Positions 8,694-16,516 of a stretch of DNA of 50,792 nucleotides are shown here, piece by piece. Numbering within the stretch: position 1 is the first letter of the stretch; every line of letters starts with the position of its first letter. Source of the stretch: CAYVAP01 sp964343195 (GTDB lineage Bacteria > Bacteroidota > Bacteroidia > J057); contig CAYFIR010000036.1 in the NCBI GenBank assembly GCA_964343195.1, positions 1 through 50,792 on the forward strand, given 5' to 3'. Made by a program: the position numbers and the translations under genes. The notes beneath the pieces were generated by a model, which was not told the origin of the DNA, did not search any database, and saw only the letters and a program-made list of their open reading frames with translations.

Positions 8694-9599
8694 ATGATCC
8701 CCAAGCCGTTGACTTTTGCTGATATCATGGAGCGAGATCTCTACTACTATGACTCCACTCGCGAAGATATCTGTCGTCAGTTTTGCGAAATGCTCCATAT
8801 CAGCTACCTGCCAAGCCTTGAAAAGGAACCCTCCTTTTACTCCTGGGATGCAGATAAAGAAGTTTTTGAAGGCCCCAACCTCGTTACCCACCGGGTAAGT
8901 GTCAGGGCGGACGACCTCATATTCCAGCCATCCATTCTCAAAAAGTTTTCTTACCACCACCACAACGTATTATTTGTTCTGGAGGAAAAACGACTGGTAG
9001 GAGTTGTCCATATCGCCGATTACAATAAAAATGCGGTGCTGCTAACCTATTATGCCTTCCTGCTGGATTTTGAAAAGAAGCTGCGGGAGCTGCTGATCTT
9101 TAGCAACAAAACCAATGAGGATCTGGTGGATTACTACCGCAGAATGATTGACATCCTGTATGGAGGACCTCGCGACCATTGTAAGCGGCAATACAATGAC
9201 TACATGCGCAACGACAAGAAAATCCGAATGATGGAGGCTCTGGGGCCATTTCAGGCATTTCCCATTGCCGACCTGATGTACTTTGCCCGCGAGCAGAATC
9301 TCCTCAATATAGAGCTAACCGATGTGCAGGAACTCAAGGAACTCCGCAACTCGATTATGCATGGACAGGATGTAGTCGGACAGGACGAACGCCTGTTTAG
9401 CATGGAATCCATGGAGAAACATTTCCAACGGATCCAGCTGTTTGAGAAGTACTATTCCATGCTGAAGTTCAACCTCAATATGGCCACCCTGGATGAGTTA
9501 AAGGCCAAAAACAAAGCCAAGCTGGACATGCTTCAGGCTTTCTCACGTCCCGTGTTGAATGGACAACGCCTGATGTGGCATTACCTGGATTCTCAGTAA
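8694..9599 (+). CDS. CBS-like and HEPN-like domain protein
   Basis: I do not recognise a named family. The product is 301 residues from the ATG at 8694; a TTG 36 bp upstream is less likely because the conserved-looking part starts with MIPKPLTFADIM. Residues about 8-115 resemble a CBS pair: TFADIMERD opens the first unit and VLFVLEEKRLVGVVHIADY the second. The rest is helical and charged. It contains LRNSIMHG with R218 and H223, an R-x4-H motif with asparagine after the arginine, as in HEPN domains, many of which are RNases or abortive-infection effectors. No signal peptide or membrane segment is seen. The gene is divergent from the BlaI-like repressor and shares its 147-bp upstream region. 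A sensing CBS pair coupled to a HEPN effector is an inference from motifs only. Confidence 0.6.
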   Translation: MIPKPLTFADIMERDLYYYDSTREDICRQFCEMLHISYLPSLEKEPSFYSWDADKEVFEGPNLVTHRVSVRADDLIFQPSILKKFSYHHHNVLFVLEEKRLVGVVHIADYNKNAVLLTYYAFLLDFEKKLRELLIFSNKTNEDLVDYYRRMIDILYGGPRDHCKRQYNDYMRNDKKIRMMEALGPFQAFPIADLMYFAREQNLLNIELTDVQELKELRNSIMHGQDVVGQDERLFSMESMEKHFQRIQLFEKYYSMLKFNLNMATLDELKAKNKAKLDMLQAFSRPVLNGQRLMWHYLDSQ

Positions 9600-9650
9600 T
9601 GTCTAATTCTACCTGAGACAAAGTCCCGGCTATCTATTAACCAAGCCACT

Positions 9651-9727
9651 GGGCGAAAATCCCCTTGTCAAATAGAAGAATGAACGAGGACCCAAAATTG
9701 CTGCCACGTTCATTCTATTATTTGCCC
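9651..9727. terminator. Bidirectional hairpin between convergent genes
   Basis: A long imperfect hairpin: AATAGAAGAATGAACG (9671-9686) pairs with CGTTCATTCTATT (9707-9719), extended outward by GGGCGAAAAT and ATTTGCCC. It lies between the stops of the CBS-HEPN gene and the outer-membrane protein gene, so it could end transcription from both sides. T-tracts are weak. Confidence 0.5.
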
Positions 9728-9760
9728 TAAAACATTCCGTATTCAGGTGGGTCAATATTT

Positions 9761-10321
9761 TTAGAATCTTTTGGCCACACCCAGCGCAAGAGACCAGGTA
9801 TTATATTGACTAAAGCGGGTATCATAGAAAATCGTGGGACAGAGATCCCAATGGTCACCAATTTCAACTTCATACTCGACCCCAAATCGCATTAGGCCAA
9901 AATTTTCCCCTTTTTCAAATTCAATCCCGGGGCCAACCTGGAGAACCAGTCCTTTCCAGGGTCTGATCAAGAGATCCACAGTTGCCACAAGTGGAGATAC
10001 CCGCTCAAGGTCTTCACTTTCTCCACCTGTACCGAGCACCACATAGGTTTCCAGTTCGATGTCATTGTGCAGGCCTGCACCGATATAGGAATTGAACCAG
10101 TATTCGATATCCAGTCCCCAGGAAGGAATGAAAAAATTCTCTCCTGCATGTTCTTCCGGGATAAGGGTATGGCCCAGGAGCAGGGCCACCCGAAATGGCT
10201 TGAAGTCTTCGTGGTGGACTTCTACTCCTTCTGCTGGATGGGATTTCTCTTGCGACGAGTGCTGTGCCAGGCCCAGGAAGGGAATACATAGCAGGAGGAA
10301 AATAGAAATTCTGGGGTTCAT
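9761..10321 (-). CDS. Predicted small outer-membrane beta-barrel protein
   Basis: A 186-residue secreted protein of unknown role. I chose the ATG at 10321, five codons inside the longest frame, because it directly precedes a signal peptide (NPRISIFLLLCIPFLGLAQ) with likely cleavage after GLAQ. The mature part has alternating hydrophobic and polar strands (RVALLLGHTLIP, GLDIEYWFNSYIGAGLHNDI, LVLQVGPGIEFE, FGLMRFGVEYEVEIGDHWDLCPTIFYD) and ends in SLALGVAKRF, a C-terminal aromatic typical of outer-membrane barrels. A histidine- and glutamate-rich segment after the signal (about 27-45) could bind a metal. The function is not recognisable. Confidence 0.7.
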   Translation of the reverse strand: MNPRISIFLLLCIPFLGLAQHSSQEKSHPAEGVEVHHEDFKPFRVALLLGHTLIPEEHAGENFFIPSWGLDIEYWFNSYIGAGLHNDIELETYVVLGTGGESEDLERVSPLVATVDLLIRPWKGLVLQVGPGIEFEKGENFGLMRFGVEYEVEIGDHWDLCPTIFYDTRFSQYNTWSLALGVAKRF

Positions 10322-10603
10322 ATTGGTGTAGTTCAATTCGCAGGGGGAAAAATCAAGGTATAGAAGTGGCTCAATTCTCTATAAGCCCCAAGTCCCGAAG
10401 TACCTGGATGTGAATACAATCGAGCGCACAAATATAATAACATTATAATACAATTATTTATAGATTTCAAAATTATACAGCCCCTGCACCCTACATGAAA
10501 AAGAAGTCCAACATAATTATTCATCTTTCTCCGCTAGCAAGAACTGGCTAGCCACTCCGAAGGATTGTACCTTAGCCCCCATCAAAACTACAGGAACCAA
10601 GAC

Positions 10604-11569
10604 ATGATCATCATTACTGGAGCGGCAGGTTTTATTGGCAGTGCCATGGCAGCACATCTCATAGATCGGGGGCGGGACGACCTCTGGTTGGTGGATGATT
10701 TTTCTCGTAGTGATCGAGAGAAAAATTATGAGGACAAAGCCGTCAGAGGCCTTATCGAGCGTGATCATCTCTTTGACTGGTTGGAGGCCTACCCTCAAAA
10801 ACCCAAAATCATCATACACCTCGGTGCCCGTACCGATACTACGGAGTTTGACGAAGAGATCTTCAACCGACTGAACCTCAGCTACTCCCAGCAGGTTTGG
10901 GCCTACTGTACAGCACATCGGGTGCCGCTGATTTATGCTTCCAGTGCCGCGACCTATGGAGAGGGAGAACTGGGATTTGACGATGACCCCTCGCTGATTT
11001 CCAGCCTCAGGCCCCTCAATCCATATGGCCAAAGCAAGCAGGATTTTGACCAGTGGGTGCTGTCTCAGCCTACTGCCCCACCCCATTGGTACGGACTCAA
11101 ATTTTTCAACGTCTATGGACCTAATGAATACCACAAAGGCCGGATGGCCAGCGTGATCTTCCATGCTTTCAATCAGATCAATCGGACGGGGGGGATGAAG
11201 TTATTCCGATCGCATCGCCCCGAATGGAAGGACGGGGAACAAAAACGCGACTTTATCTACGTGAAAGACCTCGCCAGTGTCATACGATTTTTAATGGTAA
11301 AACGCCCCGCAAACGGCATTTATAACCTTGGCACCGGACAGGCCCGTACCTTCCGGGAGCTAACCGAGGCCACTTTCTCTGCCATGAATCGGGAACCCAA
11401 CATCTCTTTCATCGACATTCCTGAGGACATACGGGACAAGTACCAGTATTTCACTGAAGCCAGGATGGACCGGCTCAGGGCCATTGGCTACACCACTGAT
11501 TTTACCTCTTTGGAAGATGGCGTCAGGGACTATGTCCAAAACTACCTGATCCCCAATAACATATGGTAA
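10604..11569 (+). CDS. hldD: ADP-glyceromanno-heptose 6-epimerase HldD
   Basis: HldD inverts C6 of ADP-D-glycero-D-manno-heptose to give ADP-L-glycero-D-manno-heptose, the heptose donor for the LPS inner core. The protein (321 residues from the ATG at 10604) is an extended SDR: the NADP-binding GAAGFIGS lies at the N-terminus, DDFSR marks the cofactor-recognition strand, and YASSAATYGEGELGF and NPYGQSK carry the catalytic serine/threonine, tyrosine and lysine. FFNVYGPNEYHKGRMAS is a characteristic HldD block. The longer frame from 10565 would add 13 residues before the Rossmann fold and is unlikely. The other heptose genes (gmhA, hldE, gmhB) are not in the window. Confidence 0.94.
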   Translation: MIIITGAAGFIGSAMAAHLIDRGRDDLWLVDDFSRSDREKNYEDKAVRGLIERDHLFDWLEAYPQKPKIIIHLGARTDTTEFDEEIFNRLNLSYSQQVWAYCTAHRVPLIYASSAATYGEGELGFDDDPSLISSLRPLNPYGQSKQDFDQWVLSQPTAPPHWYGLKFFNVYGPNEYHKGRMASVIFHAFNQINRTGGMKLFRSHRPEWKDGEQKRDFIYVKDLASVIRFLMVKRPANGIYNLGTGQARTFRELTEATFSAMNREPNISFIDIPEDIRDKYQYFTEARMDRLRAIGYTTDFTSLEDGVRDYVQNYLIPNNIW

Positions 11570-11614
11570 AGCCAGGCGAGAGGTTCAGAACTGCCAGGAA
11601 ATGAACCTCCGATT

Positions 11615-12043
11615 CTAAGGCTTCACCCAAAACAGACTTCCCTGATCGCCATAAGCCATTTTCAACGTATCCCGCTGATCGCTGAATGAATAGGCAGAAG
11701 TTTCCTGCAAGGCGGGCCAGACATCCTGAGACCACTTGTTGTCACCAAACAGGGTGCCCTCAATTTCTATAAATGACAGAGATCCATACTCATCCAGGCG
11801 ATATTTCCCCCAGATAGCATTGGTGGCTGTTTCGATCCGGAATTTCCCCCTACGGCCTCGGTCATCGAAGTCTGCGACTACAGGCTGGGGAAGATGATCT
11901 GGTTGAAGCGACAAATTTGCTTCAGGCGTGGATTTATAGGCATACAAATGCCACTGGCCAGAAAGGGTATGAAATGGTTGAGGCGGAGTACAGCTAAGGC
12001 TCAGGAGGACCAGGATGGCCCCAAATAGGATTGGTATTCGCAT
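11615..12043 (-). CDS. META/HslJ-like predicted lipoprotein
   Basis: A 142-residue lipoprotein from the ATG at 12043. The start is set by the lipoprotein signal MRIPILFGAILVLLSLSC, with cysteine 18 as the likely lipidation site. The mature part begins FHTLSGQWHLYAYKST, contains FDDRGRRGKFRIETATN and ends DTLKMAYGDQGSLFWVKP. This order (SG.W...Y, a short middle sheet, a terminal L.M.Y...G.L.F strand) resembles META/HslJ domains or lipocalin-like lipoproteins of Bacteroidota. The role is unknown. It converges with hldD with a 45-bp gap. Confidence 0.65.
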   Translation of the reverse strand: MRIPILFGAILVLLSLSCTPPQPFHTLSGQWHLYAYKSTPEANLSLQPDHLPQPVVADFDDRGRRGKFRIETATNAIWGKYRLDEYGSLSFIEIEGTLFGDNKWSQDVWPALQETSAYSFSDQRDTLKMAYGDQGSLFWVKP

Positions 12044-12311
12044 GGTAATTGAGCAAGTTTTTCTGGCATGAATTGATTCAAATATTTTGAATTTCCAAAT
12101 ACAACAATACAACTCATACCAGAGATTGTCCACGACAGATTCATCCCAAAACTTACCATGGGTACTTATTTGCAGTTTCCCTACGCAATCTCACGGCCAT
12201 GGCTTCAGGTCTTCTCATTGATTACCCTCACTGCAGCTAAACAATTTCATGCTCATAGAGATTATAGCTATCACATAGGCTTTTTCTTATTTCAACAGTA
12301 GATAGATTTTC

Positions 12312-13784
12312 ATGGAGCATCGCTCTGATGTTGTGGTAATAGGTTCAGGGATGGCGGGCCTCAGTGCTGCCTGCCTACTTGCCAAAGAAGGGAAACAGGT
12401 AACCCTACTTGAGCAAAACTGGCTCCCGGGAGGCTGTAGCAGTTCCTATCCCCGCAAAGGATACATCTTTGAATCAGGGGCGACCACACTGGTAGGCCTC
12501 GACTCCCATATGCCCCTCAGGTGGTTGCTCGACGAACTGGGAATAGACATTACCCCTGTCAAACTGGATCCTCCCATGCAGGTTCACCTTCCTGGAGGCA
12601 AGACCCTTACACGGTATCAGGACCTGGATAAATGGATAGAGGAGGCCGAGCGAGTCTTTGGGCGCGAGGGACAAAGAGAGTTCTGGGAATACTGCTATGA
12701 GATCAGCCAACTGGTCTGGAAAACCTCCTTACAGCAACGAGCATTTCCTCCCTCGTCCTTCAAAGACCTGCTTCACGCTGCCGCCCATTTCCGGCCCAGC
12801 CAGTTGGGATTTGCCCTCAAGGCATTCTACTCGACTGGGGATTTGCTCCGCAAATTCAACCTCCGCCACAATCCGGAATTCGTGTCATTCGTCAATGAAC
12901 AGTTGCTTATTACCGCCCAGAATTATGTGGAGGAAGTCAATGAGTTGTTTGGGGCAACGGCCCTTTGCTACACCAATTATGGCAATTACTATATGCCCGG
13001 TGGACTGCTAAACCTCGTTCAGCCCATGGTTGACTATCTGGAAAGTCATGGAGGCAGGGTCGTACTGAGGGCTCCAGTCACAGAGATTCATCCAAATGGG
13101 AAAGGATACTGGGTGCATACCGATTACCGTGGCGAGCAGACAAAATATCATGGAGAAAAGGTGCTGTCCACCATTCCGGTCAACAACACCCTGGAGTTAT
13201 TTGAAGATGAAAAAGTAAAAACCCGGATGAAGTCCCGCCTGATGGAGTCCCCACAACTCAACAGTGCGTTTCAGCTAGGGTTGGTTTTTAAACGTACCAG
13301 ACGGTTCGAATGCCTTCACCACCAGATTCACCTGGACCAGCCCCTTCCGTTTACCCATTCGCATAGTATCTTCCTAAGTCTGAGTCATCCCGATGACCAT
13401 GAACGCTGTGGCCCGGACGAAGTGGTTGCTTCCATTTCGACCCATGCTCCAGACCCTTCCAGCCATCTGATTGAGGACAAGGAAGCTGTAGTAGAAGCAA
13501 TTATTGGCACCCTGGAGCAGAAGGGGTTCCTCAAACGCGAGGACATCATTTACCAGCATGCCTCTACTCCGGGCTCTTGGGAAAAGTGGACCAAAAGGGC
13601 TTTTGGATTTGTAGGAGGGTATCCCCAATACATGCATATCAAACCCTGGCAAATGATCGATGCCCGATTGGATCATCGCGGGGCCTACCTCGCAGGTGAC
13701 AGTACTTACCCAGGCCAGGGAATTCCCGGGGCGACCCTTAGTGGCATCATCGCTTTCCAGAAAATGAAACTGGATGGCATTTAA
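12312..13784 (+). CDS. CrtI/CrtISO-type FAD-dependent oxidoreductase
   Basis: A 490-residue flavoprotein of the phytoene desaturase and carotenoid isomerase superfamily. The N-terminus VVVIGSGMAGLSAACLLAKE is the dinucleotide-binding fold, followed by LLEQNWLPGGCSSSY, the conserved LE...GG segment. The C-terminal FAD block AYLAGDSTYPGQGIPGATLS matches the family signature. The family acts on polyenes or retinoids, often at the membrane surface. No other carotenoid gene (crtB, crtZ, crtY) is near, so whether the substrate is a carotenoid cannot be told. A general amine- or retinol-oxidase-like role is possible. It stands alone on the plus strand after a 268-bp gap containing a minus-strand promoter region. 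Confidence 0.85.
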   Translation: MEHRSDVVVIGSGMAGLSAACLLAKEGKQVTLLEQNWLPGGCSSSYPRKGYIFESGATTLVGLDSHMPLRWLLDELGIDITPVKLDPPMQVHLPGGKTLTRYQDLDKWIEEAERVFGREGQREFWEYCYEISQLVWKTSLQQRAFPPSSFKDLLHAAAHFRPSQLGFALKAFYSTGDLLRKFNLRHNPEFVSFVNEQLLITAQNYVEEVNELFGATALCYTNYGNYYMPGGLLNLVQPMVDYLESHGGRVVLRAPVTEIHPNGKGYWVHTDYRGEQTKYHGEKVLSTIPVNNTLELFEDEKVKTRMKSRLMESPQLNSAFQLGLVFKRTRRFECLHHQIHLDQPLPFTHSHSIFLSLSHPDDHERCGPDEVVASISTHAPDPSSHLIEDKEAVVEAIIGTLEQKGFLKREDIIYQHASTPGSWEKWTKRAFGFVGGYPQYMHIKPWQMIDARLDHRGAYLAGDSTYPGQGIPGATLSGIIAFQKMKLDGI

Positions 13785-13857
13785 AAGAGGGCATGGGTCA
13801 AGCTTCAATAAAGAAGGTGCAGCTACCAGGTGCGTTGACTAAGGGCGATCCGGAAGC

Positions 13858-13893
13858 TACTGATCAATGAACATTGGCCAATGTTCCCTGATT
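13858..13893. repeat. TACTGATCA...TGTTCCCTG intergenic repeat copy
   Basis: A copy of a short intergenic repeat starting TACTGATCA and ending TGTTCCCTG, with the internal palindrome ACATTGGCCAATGT. Related copies occur at 43816-43845 and 44407-44425. It ends about 20 bp before the start of the epimerase-CBS gene. Confidence 0.5.
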
Positions 13894-13910
13894 GTCCCTA
13901 TCTTCGCGGC

Positions 13911-14918
13911 ATGAAGATTTCCGCTTCAGTTTATGCCAATTCCAAACGCCCCCTTGCTGACCTCGTCCGTGACCTTGACCTGTACGGAGTGGACTTTCTC
14001 CACATAGATTGCAAAGACAATCCTGGAGTATTTGCAGACATTGCCAGAATCCGAGAGGTGAGTCCGACCCCCATTGACCTACACCTGATTACTTCAGAGC
14101 CAGAGCGCTACCTTCACGACCTGCACCAGCACGAACTGGCCTACGTGACCTTCCAGTACGAAGACCTGCGAGGTCCGGAGCATCTGCCACGACCAGTCGG
14201 ATACAAGCAGGGGATCGCCATCACCTCAGAGACGCCAATCGAGGTATTTGACAAGGTGATGGATCGCTGCGACTTTGTGCTCTTTATGACCACCATCCCT
14301 GGCGAAAGTGGTGGCAGCTTCCAACGCGAAAATTTTCAGCGAATCAGACGTTTCATGAGACGGTATCCCGGCATCGATGTCCATGTTGACGGGGGAGTAA
14401 ATGCCGAGGTAGGATTTATCCTTCGAAATATGGGGGTCAGCCTGATCGTTTCGGGTTCCTATCTGGTTCGTAGCCAAAGCATCGGAGCCTCCATGCTCAA
14501 GCTAAAGGCAGAGGCCGTTGACTCCCATTACTATGTAGAAGATTTCATGCTCGACCTCAACGATACCCCCGTTCTGGTCGAAGAAAAATCTACCTTTCTC
14601 GATGCACTGCGGGTAATCGAGCATTATAGCCACGGCCTCGTAATCATCACCGATACCCTGGGCAAATTCAAGGGGCTCGTCACAAACGCTGACGTACGCC
14701 GCGGCCTGCTGCGCCACTCCAGCAACCTAAATCAGGTCAAGCTCCCGGAAATTGTCAACCGCAATCCCCTGACAATTCACCCCAAAAAAAGTGTAAGCGA
14801 ACTGTTAACTAAAGTTAAACACGCCCCCTTTCCAGTCAACTACCTTCCAGTGGTGGATTCCCATCGCAAAGTCGTCGGCCTGGTCGCATTCTTTAACCTG
14901 ATCAAGGGGGAAGGTTGA
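13911..14918 (+). CDS. Ribulose-phosphate 3-epimerase-like protein fused to CBS pair
   Basis: A 335-residue fusion from the ATG at 13911 (MKISASVYANS); the upstream ATG adds ten residues derived from repeat DNA. Residues 1-210 follow the ribulose-5-phosphate 3-epimerase TIM barrel: FLHIDCKD carries the first His-x-Asp pair, DLHLITSEPERYL the second histidine, and HVDGGVN the second aspartate, so all four metal and catalytic positions appear kept. FMTTIPGESGG replaces the usual VNPGFGGQ loop. Residues 225-335 form a CBS pair (VIITDTLGKFKGLVTNADVRRGLL and YLPVVDSHRKVVGLVAFFNL), like those on sugar-phosphate isomerases and nucleotidyltransferases. Canonical Rpe is about 220 residues without CBS. 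A ligand-controlled sugar-phosphate epimerase is likely; the substrate is unknown. Confidence 0.8.
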   Translation: MKISASVYANSKRPLADLVRDLDLYGVDFLHIDCKDNPGVFADIARIREVSPTPIDLHLITSEPERYLHDLHQHELAYVTFQYEDLRGPEHLPRPVGYKQGIAITSETPIEVFDKVMDRCDFVLFMTTIPGESGGSFQRENFQRIRRFMRRYPGIDVHVDGGVNAEVGFILRNMGVSLIVSGSYLVRSQSIGASMLKLKAEAVDSHYYVEDFMLDLNDTPVLVEEKSTFLDALRVIEHYSHGLVIITDTLGKFKGLVTNADVRRGLLRHSSNLNQVKLPEIVNRNPLTIHPKKSVSELLTKVKHAPFPVNYLPVVDSHRKVVGLVAFFNLIKGEG

Positions 14919-14976
14919 TCAACTGGCTCCCTTCTTTTCATTACTATAGGTAGAAGACCCAAAATAACTATAATGA

Positions 14977-15093
14977 ACAGGTATGGAGGAAATGAAGGCA
15001 TGAAGGGCCCAGGCAGCAATTTCCCTCCGTTCCTTCGCCTCCGCTCCCCGTGTCTCGCTCGGGATCTGCGACAGGACAAGACTCCATACCTGT
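14977..15093. repeat. 117-bp foldback element with 12-bp perfect inverted ends
   Basis: ACAGGTATGGAG (14977-14988) and CTCCATACCTGT (15082-15093) form a perfect 12-bp inverted repeat around a 93-bp GC-rich interior that contains a smaller CCCG/CGGG stem. The element lies 34 bp before the DAHP synthase start. It could be a miniature foldback element or a leader structure affecting the downstream gene. No ORF inside is convincing. Confidence 0.65.
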
Positions 15094-15127
15094 ATAATTC
15101 TGTCCAACTACTTACCTTCATCAACTC

Positions 15128-16129
15128 ATGATATATCATCTGAATCCTCAGCTTTCTGACCTGGAAGTTAACGACCTTGCTGCTGAAGCACAGGCCCAAT
15201 GGTTTCGGGAAGGCAATACCCCGGTTTTGGTCAATAGTTCCAAAGTACAAGAGGTTCCTTCGAGCCTGGCGCCGCATGTCACCGACTCATTCCAGATGTC
15301 TAGTGACATTCAACTTGCAAGTCGGCAGTACCGACCTCAAACCCGCTCGATCAGCTTCACACCCGAGATTACGATCGGGGGAGATTCCCAAAATACCCTG
15401 ATGATCGCGGGCCCCTGTTCGGTTGAATCTGAAGAACAGATCGATCAGAGTGCTCAATTTCTCTCCGGCCTCGGGGTAAAAGTATTGCGTGGAGGGTGCT
15501 ACAAACCACGGACATCGCCTTATTCCTTCCAGGGCCTGGGGCTGGAAGGATTGAGGTTACTGGCCGCCATGCGCGAAAAATACGGCATGCCCATCATCAC
15601 CGAAGTTCGGGATGCTACACATGTCGAGGAAGTCATCGAGCACACCGACATCATCCAGATTGGTGCCAAGGCCATGTATGACCACGGAGTGCTGAAGGCC
15701 TCCGGGAAAGCCTCCAAGCCAGTGATGCTCAAACGCGGATTCGGAACTACGCTCCAGGAATTTGTCCAGGCAGCGGAGTTTATCCTGTCACAGGGAAACC
15801 CGGATGTCATCCTCTGTGAACGTGGCATTCGCACCTTCGAAACCAAAACCCGCTTCACCCTGGATCTCTGTGGCGTAGCCTTTCTAAAAGAACACACCAA
15901 TCTGCCCGTGATCCTCGATCCCAGTCACGCCATGGGCTATCGGTATGGAGTAGCAGACCTGACCCGGGCCTGCGTCGCCATGGGAATAGACGGCCTGATC
16001 ATCGAAACCCACCCCACTCCTGAAGTTGCGAAGTCCGATGCAGCCCAGCAGTTGAACTTTACAGAGTTTGAAGAAATGTACCGATCTCTCGCACCAGTTG
16101 CAGCTGCTGTCGGGCGAAAAATGATCTGA
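15128..16129 (+). CDS. aroF: 3-deoxy-7-phosphoheptulonate (DAHP) synthase, type I-beta
   Basis: DAHP synthase condenses phosphoenolpyruvate and erythrose 4-phosphate, the entry step of the shikimate pathway. The 333-residue protein has a divergent N-terminal extension (1-90), in the position of the ferredoxin-like regulatory domain of Thermotoga-type enzymes, then the barrel: IAGPCSVES, LRGGCYKPRTSPYSFQG, IGAKAM, LKRGFG, CERGIRTFE and LDPSHAMGYR. The KPRTSPYSFQG block separates DAHP synthase from KDO8P synthase, which is otherwise related. No chorismate mutase domain is fused and no other aro gene is adjacent. Transcription probably ends at the hairpins at 16314-16339 or 16363-16399. Confidence 0.93.
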   Translation: MIYHLNPQLSDLEVNDLAAEAQAQWFREGNTPVLVNSSKVQEVPSSLAPHVTDSFQMSSDIQLASRQYRPQTRSISFTPEITIGGDSQNTLMIAGPCSVESEEQIDQSAQFLSGLGVKVLRGGCYKPRTSPYSFQGLGLEGLRLLAAMREKYGMPIITEVRDATHVEEVIEHTDIIQIGAKAMYDHGVLKASGKASKPVMLKRGFGTTLQEFVQAAEFILSQGNPDVILCERGIRTFETKTRFTLDLCGVAFLKEHTNLPVILDPSHAMGYRYGVADLTRACVAMGIDGLIIETHPTPEVAKSDAAQQLNFTEFEEMYRSLAPVAAAVGRKMI

Positions 16130-16203
16130 GTTTTCCCGGGAAATCATGCTACAGCCAAGACTAACTGTTGTTCGTCTTGAGTAATAGACCGTTCATCGAA
16201 AAG

Positions 16204-16339
16204 GTAAGATTTCCTCCAACCTAACCGACCAGGTAGTAGTATATACCAGTGATGTCAGACACTGAACCAAAGGGGTATATTAGGTAAGCCCCGGCATGGT
16301 TCTGGCATCTTGAGAGAAGGTAAAACTTCTCATTTTTTT
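16204..16339 (+). ncRNA. Candidate structured small RNA with terminator
   Basis: In the 387-bp gap after the DAHP synthase, nested complementary arms make one irregular hairpin: AAGAT (16206-16210) with ATCTT (16307-16311), ACCTAA (16219-16224) with TTAGGT (16280-16285), ATATACC (16241-16247) with GGTATAT (16274-16280) and AGTG with CACT near the tip. Some arms share a base, so they compete slightly. A GAGAAG/CTTCTC stem and T7 tract follow. Length and shape recall 6S-type RNAs, but I see no promoter and cannot compute a fold. It may instead be part of the aroF 3' UTR. A further CAAGAC/GTCTTG hairpin lies at 16156-16179. Confidence 0.35.
16314..16339 (+). terminator. Rho-independent terminator, GAGAAG stem and T7
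   Basis: GAGAAG (16314-16319), a 6-nt loop, CTTCTC (16326-16331), then seven T (16333-16339). It could end either the aroF transcript or the candidate small RNA. Confidence 0.65.
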
Positions 16340-16362
16340 CGGTAAAGCTTTGGTACGTTAGG

Positions 16363-16399
16363 TTGCCACTCCACATCTTTTGTGGGTGGCAATTTTTTT
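16363..16399 (+). terminator. Rho-independent terminator, strong stem and T7
   Basis: TTGCCACTCCACA (16363-16375) pairs with TGTGGGTGGCAA (16381-16392), followed by seven T. It is the second terminator in the gap and insulates the large downstream gene from aroF. Confidence 0.8.
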
Positions 16400-16516
16400 G
16401 CTTTATAAGCAGTTGAAGAGGTGTGGAGTTAAAACCATGCTCCTCTCCGGGAAAACTCCCTTTTTGCCCATATATTTACTGGTATCGACCCTACTTCCTC
16501 TCATAAAGCCCCCATT

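Noticed and set aside
10517..11164. 215-codon minus-strand frame
   Set aside because: Antisense to hldD, whose SDR motifs are intact.
14919..15277. Minus-strand frames upstream of aroF
   Set aside because: They lie in the foldback element and antisense to the aroF start, without domain signal.
15128..16129. KDO-8-phosphate synthase instead of DAHP synthase
   Set aside because: The KPRTSPYSFQG block and DPSHAMG fit type I-beta DAHP synthase; KDO8P synthase differs at these positions.
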